From assembly GCA_900547455.1 (NCBI GenBank), contig URGV01000040.1, forward strand, positions 1 to 18,551: a stretch of 18,551 nt of DNA, written 5' to 3'. A program made the position numbers and the translations under genes. Positions 6,052 through 12,954 of the stretch are shown here, one piece after another. Each line of letters begins with the position of its first letter. Positions within the stretch are counted from its first letter, which is position 1. This DNA is from an uncultured Oscillospiraceae bacterium. GTDB taxonomy: Bacteria > Bacillota > Clostridia > Oscillospirales > Ruminococcaceae. Under the pieces are notes generated by a model. It saw nothing but the letters and a program-made list of their open reading frames with translations, made no database searches and was not told where the DNA came from.

Positions 6052-7335
6052 TTATGCGTTCTGCGCAAAGGCCGCGTCCGGCACCACGACCTTGTGGATG
6101 TCCGCACCCAGGCCCTGCAGCTTGCCCACCAGGTCCTCGTAGCCGCGCTCGACCCAGTAGATGTCCTCGATCTCCGAGGTTCCCTTTGCTGTCAGCGCAG
6201 CCTGCACCAGCGCCACACCGGCCCGCAGGTCCATTGCCTTGACCTGCGCCCCGGAAAGCTGCTCGACGCCCTCCACGACGGCCACCTTGCCGTCCACCTG
6301 GATCTTGGCGCCCATGCGGCGCAGCTCATCCACATACTTAAAGCGGTTGTCCCACACGCCCTCGGTGACAATGCTGGTGCCCTGGGCAATGGCGAGCAGG
6401 GTGGTCATCTGCGGCTGCATGTCGGTCGGGAAACCGGGATGCGGCAGTGTCTTTACGTTAGTCTTATTCAATTTTGCGTTGCGGCGCACCAAAATCGAGT
6501 CGTCGTACTCCTCGATCTCGCAGCCGGTCTGCAGCAACTTGTCGGTGATCGCTTCCAAATGCTTTGGAATGACATTTTTAATCAGCACCTCGCCACCCGC
6601 AGCCGCGGTCATGGTCATGTAGGTGCCAGCCTCGATCTGGTCGGGGATGATGGAGTAGTTGGTGCCGTGCATGATGTCCACGCCGTGAATCTTGATGACG
6701 TCGGTGCCCGCGCCGCGCACATCCGCCCCCATCGAGTTTAAGAAGTTGGCAAGGTCGACGATGTGCGGCTCCTTGGCAGCGTTTTCCAAAATGGTCAGTC
6801 CCTTGGCGCGCACCGCGGCCAGCATGATGTTGACCGTCGCTCCCACCGAAACCACGTCCAGATAGATGTGCGAGCCGAACATCTCGTCGCAGGTGGCGTT
6901 GATAAAGCCGTAATCGGTGGTGACGGTGGCGCCCAGCGCCTCAAAGCCCTTGATGTGCTGGTCGATAGGGCGCACGCCGAAGTTGCAGCCGCCCGGAGGC
7001 GAGACATGCGCCTCGCCAAAGCGGCCCAAAAAGGCCCCCAGAAAATAATAGGACGCGCGCAGATGCCGGGCCGACTCGTATGGAACAACCGGCTCGGTGA
7101 TGTTGCGGGTATCGATTTCAACCGTATTCTTGTTGAGGTAGCGCACCTTCGCGCCCAGGTCGTTTAATATCTGAAACAGGATGGATACATCGCTGATATT
7201 CGGCACATTTTCAATGACGCAGACGTCCTGCGCCAGCACGGCCGCCGGGATGATTGCGACCGCGGCGTTTTTTGCTCCGCTGATCTCCACTTCGCCGTGG
7301 AGGGTATTTCCGCCGTTAATTACATATTTCTCCAA
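6052..7335 (-). CDS. murA: UDP-N-acetylglucosamine 1-carboxyvinyltransferase
   Basis: The enzyme transfers enolpyruvate from PEP to UDP-GlcNAc, the first committed step of peptidoglycan synthesis in the cytoplasm. It is full length at 427 aa. Key residues match the family: Lys22 in SGAKNAA, the active-site Cys117 in PPGGCNFGVRP (the residue alkylated by fosfomycin), Arg93 in HLRAS, and Asp305 in FPTDMQPQ. Cys is kept and not replaced by Asp, so intrinsic fosfomycin resistance through this site is not predicted. GGAG lies just ahead of ATG 7335, with an AAGGGGAG further upstream. No convincing promoter or terminator was found in the 117-bp gap to the upstream corA-type gene, so co-transcription is possible. 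Many Firmicutes carry two murA paralogues, and I cannot tell which this is. Confidence 0.97.
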   Translation of the reverse strand: MEKYVINGGNTLHGEVEISGAKNAAVAIIPAAVLAQDVCVIENVPNISDVSILFQILNDLGAKVRYLNKNTVEIDTRNITEPVVPYESARHLRASYYFLGAFLGRFGEAHVSPPGGCNFGVRPIDQHIKGFEALGATVTTDYGFINATCDEMFGSHIYLDVVSVGATVNIMLAAVRAKGLTILENAAKEPHIVDLANFLNSMGADVRGAGTDVIKIHGVDIMHGTNYSIIPDQIEAGTYMTMTAAAGGEVLIKNVIPKHLEAITDKLLQTGCEIEEYDDSILVRRNAKLNKTNVKTLPHPGFPTDMQPQMTTLLAIAQGTSIVTEGVWDNRFKYVDELRRMGAKIQVDGKVAVVEGVEQLSGAQVKAMDLRAGVALVQAALTAKGTSEIEDIYWVERGYEDLVGKLQGLGADIHKVVVPDAAFAQNA

Positions 7336-7452
7336 GGTTTTCTCCCCTTACCATATTCTTTTTTTGACATTGTCCGGCGCCTTTTTGTCGTCTATCTGCT
7401 TTGCCGGACTCCCCTGGTTCCCCTTGCATTGTGTCTTCCCGTTGCCCTTTGC

Positions 7453-8391
7453 TTACCGGAACATATCCTTCTTCCAGAAAATAAGGCTGAACACCAGCAT
7501 CAGCATCGCGGCCAGCACCAGCACAAACCAGAAATGCGGGTAGGGCAGGTCGACCACGTTGGTGCCGTACAGGCCAAAGATGATGTTGGGCAGCTCCATG
7601 ATGATGGTCAGCGCCGCCAGCAGCTTCATGACGATGTTCAGGTTATTGTTGATGATGGACGAAAAGGCGTCCATTGTGTTGGAAAGTACGTTTGAATAGA
7701 TCGAGCACATCTCGATGGCCTGCTTGACCTCGATGATGACGTCCTCCAGCAGGTCCTCGTCCTCGTCGTACAGCTTGATGATGCGCCCGCGCAGAATCTT
7801 TTCCAACGTCACCTCGTTGGATTTTAAGGATGTGGAAAAATAAACCAATGATTTTTCCAGTCCAAGGATCTGAATCAGCTCCTTGTTCCGCATGGTTTTT
7901 TGCAGCAGGTTTTCGGTTGTATAGGAAATCTTGTCTATCTGTTTTAGGTACTGCAGAAAACGGGTGGCAATCCGCAGCAGAATGTTCAGTAAAAATTGTG
8001 TCCGCAAATGGGTCTGGATATTCTTGACCAAACCCTGGCTGATCTCATTTACCACCGCGTTCTCCCGCAGGCAGACGGTGGTGATAAAGCGGTTGTTGGT
8101 GATAATGGCCATTGGGATGGTGGAATAAACCACCGTTTTTTCCTCATCCTGGCGCTCGGCTACCGGCACGTCCACGATGACCAGCGTCTGGTCATCCTCC
8201 GACTCGACACGGGAGCTTTCCTCCTCGTCCAGCGCCGCGCGCACAAAGTCCTGCTCCAGTCCCAGAATATCCACCAGGTACCGCACTTCCTGCTCGGTGG
8301 GGCAGATGGCGGAAACCCAGCAGCCGTCTTCAACGGCTGGAACTGGCAGCACCCGGCCGGCAATCGTTTTATAGAAATTGATCACAGGCAT
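7453..8391 (-). CDS. CorA-family divalent metal ion channel with GTN instead of GMN
   Basis: This is an inner-membrane pentameric channel for Mg2+ or other divalent cations. The 312-aa protein has a large acidic/helical cytoplasmic N-terminal part (including EQDFVRAALDEEESSRVE and long helices around LLQKTMRNKELIQILGLEKSL) and two C-terminal membrane segments, about residues 255-276 and 288-305. It ends KKDMFR, a typical short basic tail. The loop after the first helix reads FGLYGTNVVD, where the family's selectivity motif is normally YGMN. The Met to Thr change (codons at 7558-7566) is unusual. An upstream TTG (8460) would add 23 residues but has no ribosome site. ATG 8391 is the first ATG and follows GAGAGGG closely. 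Ion specificity is unknown. Confidence 0.88.
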   Translation of the reverse strand: MPVINFYKTIAGRVLPVPAVEDGCWVSAICPTEQEVRYLVDILGLEQDFVRAALDEEESSRVESEDDQTLVIVDVPVAERQDEEKTVVYSTIPMAIITNNRFITTVCLRENAVVNEISQGLVKNIQTHLRTQFLLNILLRIATRFLQYLKQIDKISYTTENLLQKTMRNKELIQILGLEKSLVYFSTSLKSNEVTLEKILRGRIIKLYDEDEDLLEDVIIEVKQAIEMCSIYSNVLSNTMDAFSSIINNNLNIVMKLLAALTIIMELPNIIFGLYGTNVVDLPYPHFWFVLVLAAMLMLVFSLIFWKKDMFR

Positions 8392-8643
8392 TCCCTCTCT
8401 TTTCAGGACAGGACTGCCACGCCTGTCCCCTGTTTGCTTGTTCGATTTGACATTCGACAACCCAGCGGGTCAGGCTTCAAATAACTCACCTCTTATTTAA
8501 GTGGTTGCGGCGCGCTCCAATCTTGCACGCCTTTTTCTATTCATCCTTCACAAGAACGGCAGCAGAGCATCTTCGTTTTTTGCATACCACGCCGCATTCC
8601 CATTCGGCGCAGGCTCTGCCGGGCATAGTTTGCCCATTAGCCT
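8392..8643 (-). promoter_or_regulatory. Long structured 5' leader of corA-type gene
   Basis: About 250 bases separate the predicted transcript start (about 8643) from ATG 8391. Inverted repeats include GGGCA/TGCCC (8621-8625/8631-8635) at the very 5' end, CGCCG/CGGCG (8590-8594/8605-8609), an imperfect stem whose loop holds GAGGTGAG (about 8476-8502), and GGACAGG/CCTGTCC (8406-8412/8422-8428) just ahead of the ribosome site. It does not fit the M-box or yybP-ykoY consensus that I know. A candidate upstream ORF lies within it. Regulation by structure or translation is an inference from length, position and the metal-transport gene. Confidence 0.45.
8403..8480 (-). CDS. Candidate 25-residue upstream ORF in corA leader
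   Basis: A TTG start (8480) lies six bases after GAGGTG, the best ribosome site in the leader. It reads through 25 codons with an internal ATG (8453) to a TGA whose last base is at 8403, 11 bases before the CorA start. The CorA ribosome site fills that 11-base gap, so ribosomes ending here would sit on it. The peptide (MKPDPLGCRMSNRTSKQ...) resembles nothing I know. Short leader ORFs upstream of Mg2+ transporter genes are known in enterobacteria (mgtL, corL), but no homology is claimed. The non-ATG start and short length keep confidence low. Confidence 0.25.
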   Translation of the reverse strand: MKPDPLGCRMSNRTSKQGTGVAVLS

Positions 8644-8649
8644 GTTTTT

Positions 8650-8677
8650 ATTATAGCATAATTTGGCTTGATTGCAA
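8650..8677 (-). promoter_or_regulatory. Promoter of corA-type gene
   Basis: On the minus strand, TTGCAA (8672-8677) is 16 bases from a perfect TATAAT (8650-8655) preceded by TGC, giving an extended -10. Transcription would begin near 8643 and run through the long leader. Confidence 0.75.
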
Positions 8678-8766
8678 GCAAAAAAAGCCGATCTTCTTTT
8701 CCGCTTATGAAGAAATCAACCCATTTTGACGTCCGCATTTTGTGCATTTTTTATCATTTTTACAAA

Positions 8767-9249
8767 TTACTTGTGGTACTTGGTGTGGTTGTTGATCGCG
8801 CACGCGCGGTAGATCTGCTCCAGCAGCATCACCCGCGCCAGCTGATGCGGAAAGGTCATGCGCGACATCGAGAGTTTGAAGTCTGCGCGGGCCTTCACCG
8901 CCCCATCCAATCCCCAGGAGCCGCCGATGATAAAGGCAAACTGTCCGCTGCCCTGCACGCTCTGGCGGGCAATCTGCTGCGCCAGCTGCTCGGAGGAGAG
9001 CATCTGCCCCTCAATGCACATGGCAGTCACAAAGCTCTGCGGCGCAATTTTTGCCAGGATTGCCTGTCCCTCCTCCTTCAGCGCCGCGGCAATCTGCGCC
9101 TCGGAAGGGTTCTGCGGCACGCGCGCTTCCGGCAGCTCAAGGATTTGAACCTTGGCAAAAGCCCCCAGCCGTTTTGTGTACTCCTCACAAGCGCGCCGCC
9201 AGTAATCCTCCTTAAGTTTTCCCACCACCAGCAGATCGATCCGCAGCAT
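8767..9249 (-). CDS. rlmH: 23S rRNA (pseudouridine(1915)-N(3))-methyltransferase RlmH
   Basis: This SPOUT-class methyltransferase methylates pseudouridine 1915 in helix 69 of 23S rRNA on assembled ribosomes, using S-adenosylmethionine. The 160-aa length is the family norm. The knotted cofactor site is shown by FIIGGSWGLDGAV (about residues 103-115). It is followed by LSMSRMTFPHQLARVMLLEQIYRA and a C-terminal NNHTKYHK in place of the more usual proline-containing PYH ending. ATG 9249 is preceded by an AAGGAAGGA ribosome site about 11 bases upstream. It has its own promoter and is monocistronic. It is divergent from the flavodoxin operon. No clear terminator was found before the corA promoter. 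Confidence 0.96.
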   Translation of the reverse strand: MLRIDLLVVGKLKEDYWRRACEEYTKRLGAFAKVQILELPEARVPQNPSEAQIAAALKEEGQAILAKIAPQSFVTAMCIEGQMLSSEQLAQQIARQSVQGSGQFAFIIGGSWGLDGAVKARADFKLSMSRMTFPHQLARVMLLEQIYRACAINNHTKYHK

Positions 9250-9295
9250 CGGTCATCCCGTCCTTCCTTGTTCCGTCTTTCTTTCCTTTTTATTT

Positions 9296-9324
9296 ATTGT
9301 AGCACATCCACCCGTTCCGGTAAA
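9296..9324 (-). promoter_or_regulatory. Promoter of rlmH
   Basis: On the minus strand, TTTACC (9319-9324) and TACAAT (9296-9301) are separated by 17 bases, with TGC ahead of the -10. The leader to ATG 9249 would be about 40 bases. The weak -35 is offset by the extended -10. Confidence 0.65.
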
Positions 9325-9369
9325 GGACTTTGCTCCGACAGGTGACTTTGTTGTTCATAATTTTTTCAT

Positions 9370-9400
9370 TTGACCTCGAGTATACTCCAGGTTGTAAGGT
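9370..9400 (+). promoter_or_regulatory. MerR-type promoter of the flavodoxin-DUF362-CMD-AKR operon
   Basis: TTGACC (9370-9375) and TAAGGT (9395-9400) are separated by 19 bases, two more than the optimum. Between them lies the dyad ACCTCGAGT-AT-ACTCCAGGT (9373-9392), symmetric except for one base pair. An over-long spacer filled by a dyad is the hallmark of MerR-family activation, in which the regulator underwinds the DNA to align the two boxes. The half-site resembles SoxR-like ACCTC-AGT operators in general form. No MerR-family gene is present in the window, so the regulator acts in trans. The leader to the first gene is about 110 bases. Confidence 0.75.
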
Positions 9401-9517
9401 TAAAAGGGAGAGAGGGCCGACAGGAGTTCTATTTGTTTAGCCATGAAAGCTCTCCCGCCTTCAATTGCGGATTTTTATTCGCTGTAAAATCGAAGCAGCA
9501 AAAAAAGGGGCTTTTAA

Positions 9518-10033
9518 ATGCGCAAACCATTGATTATTTATTATTCCCGAAAAGGAGAAAATTATTGGAACGGGCAGATTAAAAATCTGGCCAAGGGCAA
9601 CACCGAAATTGTGGCCGAGATGATCGCCGGCCTCACCGGCGGCGACCTCTTTGAGGTCCAGACGGTGCAGAACTACGCCGCGGACTACTCCGCCTGCACC
9701 GACCAGGCAAAAGCGGAGCTGCAGCAAAATGCCCGCCCCGCCCTCAAACGCTTGCCGGAACATCTGGAACAGTACGACACCATCTTTGTCGGCTACCCCA
9801 ACTGGTGGGGCACCATGCCAATGGCGCTGTTCACCCTGCTGGAAGGGATTGACCTGAGCGGCAAGCGCATCCTGCCGTTCTGCACCAATGAGGGCAGCGG
9901 CATGGGACGCAGCGAGTCCGACCTGCGCAAACTCTGCCCGGACGCAATCGTCGAGCAGGGGCTTTCGATTCACGGGGCTGAGGCCGCCGCTTCCAAGCCG
10001 AAGGTGGAGCGCTGGCTTCAAAATCAGCTGTAA
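9518..10033 (+). CDS. Flavodoxin family protein (flavodoxin_4 type)
   Basis: This is a 171-aa cytoplasmic FMN-binding electron-transfer or quinone/nitro-reductase-like protein. The N-terminal strand and phosphate loop read LIIYYSRKGENY with GNTEIVAEMI at about residues 27-36, the GNTE spacing seen in the flavodoxin_4 group. The second flavin-contact loop is YPNWWGTMP (about 93-101), followed by FCTNEGSGMG. AAGGGG (9505-9510) lies seven bases before ATG 9518. It is the first gene after the MerR-type promoter, and the next gene follows after 51 bp. In similar operons such proteins supply reducing power or protect against quinones and electrophiles; which applies here is not shown. Confidence 0.9.
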   Translation: MRKPLIIYYSRKGENYWNGQIKNLAKGNTEIVAEMIAGLTGGDLFEVQTVQNYAADYSACTDQAKAELQQNARPALKRLPEHLEQYDTIFVGYPNWWGTMPMALFTLLEGIDLSGKRILPFCTNEGSGMGRSESDLRKLCPDAIVEQGLSIHGAEAAASKPKVERWLQNQL

Positions 10034-10084
10034 ACGACATCCTCTTTTATCAGGATCAGCCAAAAATATAAAGGAGTGTTTTGT

Positions 10085-10969
10085 ATGACAAAAGCAAAGG
10101 TATACTTCACCAAGGAGATCACGCCGCAGAGTCTGATCGCCATCTACAAGGCGCTGGGCGTTGAGCTCTCCGGCAGGGTGGGCGTCAAAATCTCCACTGG
10201 CGAGCCGGGCGGACACAACTACCTCCACCCGGAGCTGATCGGGGATCTGGTCCACCAGCTAAACGGCACCATCATCGAAAGCTGCACCGCCTATGAGGGC
10301 CGCCGCATGGACCCGAAGGAACATTGGAAGGCCATCGAAGAACACGGCTTCAAGGCGATGGCCCCCTGCGACATCATGGACGAATTCGGCGAGATCGAGA
10401 TTCCGGTCGAGCACGGCTTTCATCTGGACAAGGACATCATCGGCGAGCACTTTGCCAACTACGACTCGGTGCTGGTGCTCTCCCACTTTAAAGGCCACGC
10501 GATGGCCGGCATGGGCGGCGCGCTTAAAAATATCAGCATCGGCATCGCCTCCACCGCCGGCAAGACCTACATCCACACCGCCGGCGTCACCACCAAAGCC
10601 GCCGAGCTGTTTAGCAAGCTCCCCGAGCAGGACCACTTCCTCGAATCGATGGCCGACGCCTGCAAGGCGGTCATCGACTATAAAGGCGCGCAGAATATGC
10701 TCTACATCAATGTCGCCAACCGCCTGAGCGTCGACTGCGACTGCGATTCTCACCCAGCTGAGCCGGAAATGGCGGATCTTGGCATCTTTGCCTCCACCGA
10801 CCCGGTCGCCGTCGACCAGGCCTGCTACGACGCGGTCATCAACGCTTCCGACCCAGGCAAGGCCGCACTGATCGAGCGGATGACCTCCCGCCACGCCATC
10901 CACATCGTCGAGGCGGCGGCGGAGCACGGGCTGGGCAGCCGCGAATATGAAATCATCCCGCTGGACTAA
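10085..10969 (+). CDS. DUF362 domain protein without ferredoxin domain
   Basis: This 294-aa protein has the DUF362 signatures: VGVKISTGEPGGHNYLHPELI near the N-terminus, VLVLSHFKGHAMAGMGGALKNISIG at about 129-153, and DCDC (Cys218, Cys220) followed by DLGIFASTDPVAVDQACYD. Many DUF362 proteins carry a 4Fe-4S ferredoxin-like insert after the KGH-GG segment. Here no CxxCxxC set is present, so only the core domain exists. The molecular function of the family is poorly defined, although an iron-sulfur or redox role is usually assumed. The upstream in-frame GTG at 10076 overlaps the AAGGAG site (10071-10076), so ATG 10085 is used. It sits second in the operon, between the flavodoxin and a CMD-like protein. 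Confidence 0.88.
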   Translation: MTKAKVYFTKEITPQSLIAIYKALGVELSGRVGVKISTGEPGGHNYLHPELIGDLVHQLNGTIIESCTAYEGRRMDPKEHWKAIEEHGFKAMAPCDIMDEFGEIEIPVEHGFHLDKDIIGEHFANYDSVLVLSHFKGHAMAGMGGALKNISIGIASTAGKTYIHTAGVTTKAAELFSKLPEQDHFLESMADACKAVIDYKGAQNMLYINVANRLSVDCDCDSHPAEPEMADLGIFASTDPVAVDQACYDAVINASDPGKAALIERMTSRHAIHIVEAAAEHGLGSREYEIIPLD

Positions 10970-10994
10970 ACATCAAAAAGGACAGGTGAATCAA

Positions 10995-11747
10995 ATGAGC
11001 ATCACAGACAACGCAAAGGCATATCACGAAAAAATGTTCCCCGGACAGCAGTCCGCGCTTGCACAGACCGACCCGGAATTCATCGAGCGGTTTGACAACT
11101 TCGCCTTCGACGAGGTTGTGAACCAGGGCGACCTGGACGACCGCACCCGCATGATGGCCATTCTGGCCACCCTCCTGGGCTGCCAGGGCATCGATGAATT
11201 TAAGGCCATGCTGCCGGCCGCGCTCAATCTCGGCGTCACCCCGGTGGAGGCAAAGGAGATTGTCTACCAGGCGGCGGCGTATCTTGGCATCGGCAGGGTG
11301 TATCCCTTCCTGAACGCGACCAATGAGGTCCTGACCGCGCGCGGTGTCAAACTGCCGCTGGAGGGCCAGGCGACCACCACCATGCAGACCCGCCTGAAGG
11401 ACGGCGAACAGACCCAGGTGGACATCTTTGGCGATCACATACGCGGATTCTCCCAGTCCGGCCCGGAGGAGAGCCGCCACATCAACAAGTGGCTGTCGGA
11501 CAACTGCTTCGGCGACTACTACACCCGCAAAGGCTTAAACTATCAGCAGCGCGAGATGATCACCTTCTGCTTCCTCGCCGCACAGGGCGGCTGCGAGCCG
11601 CAGCTGACCTCCCACGCGGGCGCCAACATGCGCATCGGCAACGACAAGGCGTTTTTGATTCAGATCATCTCTCAGTGCCTGCCCTACATCGGCTACCCGC
11701 GCAGCCTGAACGCCCTGCGCTGCGTCAATGAGGCAGCCGCCAAATAG
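10995..11747 (+). CDS. Carboxymuconolactone decarboxylase family protein, two CMD domains
   Basis: This is a 250-aa all-helical protein with two CMD/AhpD-like repeats. The first spans about residues 38-118 (DDRTRMMAILATLLGCQG ... EAKEIVYQAAAYLGIGRVYPFLNA). The second spans about 167-247 (NYQQREMITFCFLAAQGGCEPQLTSHAGANM ... ISQCLPYIGYPRSLNALRCV). AhpD-type peroxidase activity needs a CxxC pair, and neither repeat has one: Cys63 stands alone in repeat one and Cys200 with His207 is in repeat two. A decarboxylase or other lyase/binding role is therefore as likely as peroxide reduction. ATG 10995 with AGGTGA upstream is chosen over an upstream in-frame start inside the DUF362 gene. The stop TAG is part of the ribosome site of the next gene, implying tight coupling. 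Confidence 0.9.
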   Translation: MSITDNAKAYHEKMFPGQQSALAQTDPEFIERFDNFAFDEVVNQGDLDDRTRMMAILATLLGCQGIDEFKAMLPAALNLGVTPVEAKEIVYQAAAYLGIGRVYPFLNATNEVLTARGVKLPLEGQATTTMQTRLKDGEQTQVDIFGDHIRGFSQSGPEESRHINKWLSDNCFGDYYTRKGLNYQQREMITFCFLAAQGGCEPQLTSHAGANMRIGNDKAFLIQIISQCLPYIGYPRSLNALRCVNEAAAK

Positions 11748-11760
11748 GAGGAAACGCAAC

Positions 11761-12813
11761 ATGAAACGGATTCCGTTAGGAAACTCGCAGCTTTCCGTCT
11801 CCCGCATCTGCATGGGCTGCATGGGCTGCATGGGATTTGGCGACGCCAACAACGGGCAGCACAGCTGGACGGTGGACGAGGAACAGACCCGCGCCATCAT
11901 CAAGCGGGGACTGGAACTGGGCATCAACTTTTTCGACACTGCCATCGCCTACCAGAGCGGCACCAGCGAGCAGTATCTGGGGCGAGCGCTCAAAGACTTT
12001 GCCAAACGGGACGAGGTGGTGGTCGCCACCAAGTTCCTGCCCCGCACCCAGGAGGAGATCGAGGCAGGCGTCACCGGCCAGCAGCACATCGAGCGGATGC
12101 TCAACACCAGCTTAAAAAATCTGGGGATGGACTATGTCGACCTGTACATCTACCACATGTGGGACTACCAGACCCCGCTCTACGACATTCTGGACGGCCT
12201 GAACCGCGTGGTCAAGGCCGGCAAGGCGCGCTACATCGGCATCTCCAACTGCCTGGCCTATCAGCTGGCCAAGGCAAACGACCTTGCCCGGGAGGAGGGC
12301 TTTGCCCAGTTTGTCTCGATTCAGGGGCACTACAACCTGATCTTCCGCGAGGAGGAGCGCGAGATGGCAAAGCTGTGCCGGGAGGACAACATCGCCATGA
12401 CCCCATACAGCGCGCTGGCGGGCGGACGGCTCTCCAAACACCCGGGCGAAACCTCCAAGCGCCTGCAGGAGGACAGCTATGCCCGGCTCAAATATGACGC
12501 CACCGCCCAGCAGGACGCGGTCATCATCGACCGGGTCGCCGAGCTGGCGGACAAACGCGGCGTCTCGATGACCGAGATCTCCCTGGCCTGGCTGCTGCAG
12601 AAGGTGACCTCCCCCGTTGTAGGCGCCACCAAGCTCAGCCACGTCGAGGGCGCGGCCAAGGCGGTGGACCTTGTCCTGACCCCGGAGGAAACCGCCTACC
12701 TGGAGGAGCCCTATCTTCCCCACAAGCTGGTGGGTGTGATGGCGCAGAACACCTCTGCCGCCGCCAAGGAGCAGCACGTCTGGTCCACCGGCAGACAGAC
12801 AATTGAGCCGTAG
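11761..12813 (+). CDS. Aldo/keto reductase
   Basis: This is an NAD(P)H-dependent carbonyl reductase with a TIM-barrel fold, 350 aa, full length. The catalytic tetrad is visible: Asp59 (FFDTA), Tyr64 (AYQSG), Lys91 (VATKF) and His132 (YIYHMWD). Cofactor-site features include GISN (about 160) and LQKVTSPVVGATK near the C-terminus. TAGGAGG (11745-11751) overlaps the stop of the previous gene and precedes ATG 11761. An upstream in-frame start inside that gene is not needed. The segment after the first strand reads CMGCMGCMGFG because a 9-base unit is repeated three times. It is the last gene of the MerR-type operon. Reduction of reactive aldehydes or quinone-derived carbonyls is the likely role; the substrate is unknown. 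Confidence 0.95.
   Translation: MKRIPLGNSQLSVSRICMGCMGCMGFGDANNGQHSWTVDEEQTRAIIKRGLELGINFFDTAIAYQSGTSEQYLGRALKDFAKRDEVVVATKFLPRTQEEIEAGVTGQQHIERMLNTSLKNLGMDYVDLYIYHMWDYQTPLYDILDGLNRVVKAGKARYIGISNCLAYQLAKANDLAREEGFAQFVSIQGHYNLIFREEEREMAKLCREDNIAMTPYSALAGGRLSKHPGETSKRLQEDSYARLKYDATAQQDAVIIDRVAELADKRGVSMTEISLAWLLQKVTSPVVGATKLSHVEGAAKAVDLVLTPEETAYLEEPYLPHKLVGVMAQNTSAAAKEQHVWSTGRQTIEP
11809..11835 (+). repeat. Three-fold 9-base tandem repeat inside the AKR gene
   Basis: TGCATGGGC occurs twice in a row, followed by TGCATGGGA, encoding CMGCMGCMG. Related reductases often have a single CMG or CMGxMG in this place. A 9-base unit can expand or contract without breaking the reading frame. Confidence 0.85.
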
Positions 12814-12835
12814 ACAAAAGCGGGTTGCTTTTGTC
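12813..12835 (+). other. Small hairpin at end of AKR gene
   Basis: GACAAAAGC (12813-12821) pairs perfectly with GCTTTTGTC (12827-12835) over GGGTT, starting on the last base of the stop codon. No T-run follows, so this looks like a 3'-end stabilising hairpin or weak terminator ahead of the better one at 12921. Confidence 0.5.
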
Positions 12836-12920
12836 CACCTTTGCTCTGTTCCAAGCCGGCGCAACGGAGCCTGCTGAAATGGCTCTGATTTTTCCCATAT
12901 AAAGCAACACTGCTTTTTCG

Positions 12921-12954
12921 CTGCCGGACGCAATTTAGCGTCCGGCAGTTTTTT
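12921..12954 (+). terminator. Terminator of the flavodoxin-AKR operon
   Basis: CTGCCGGACGC (12921-12931) pairs perfectly with GCGTCCGGCAG (12938-12948) over a 6-base loop and is followed by TTTTTT (12949-12954), a textbook intrinsic terminator about 110 bases after the AKR stop. Confidence 0.92.

Noticed and set aside
8461..8649. M-box Mg2+ riboswitch in the CorA leader
   Set aside because: A GGTGAG and a CTGCTGCC are present, but in the wrong order, and the conserved ACGCCAATGGGT and terminal GUGCUAAA-type blocks are missing. Kept only as an unclassified leader.
9433..9582. A 50-codon TTG frame after AGGAG in the flavodoxin leader, and a 14-codon ATG frame at 9443-9487
   Set aside because: The longer one overlaps the flavodoxin start by 65 bases. 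The shorter has poor ribosome-site spacing. No similarity is apparent. Too weak to list as genes.
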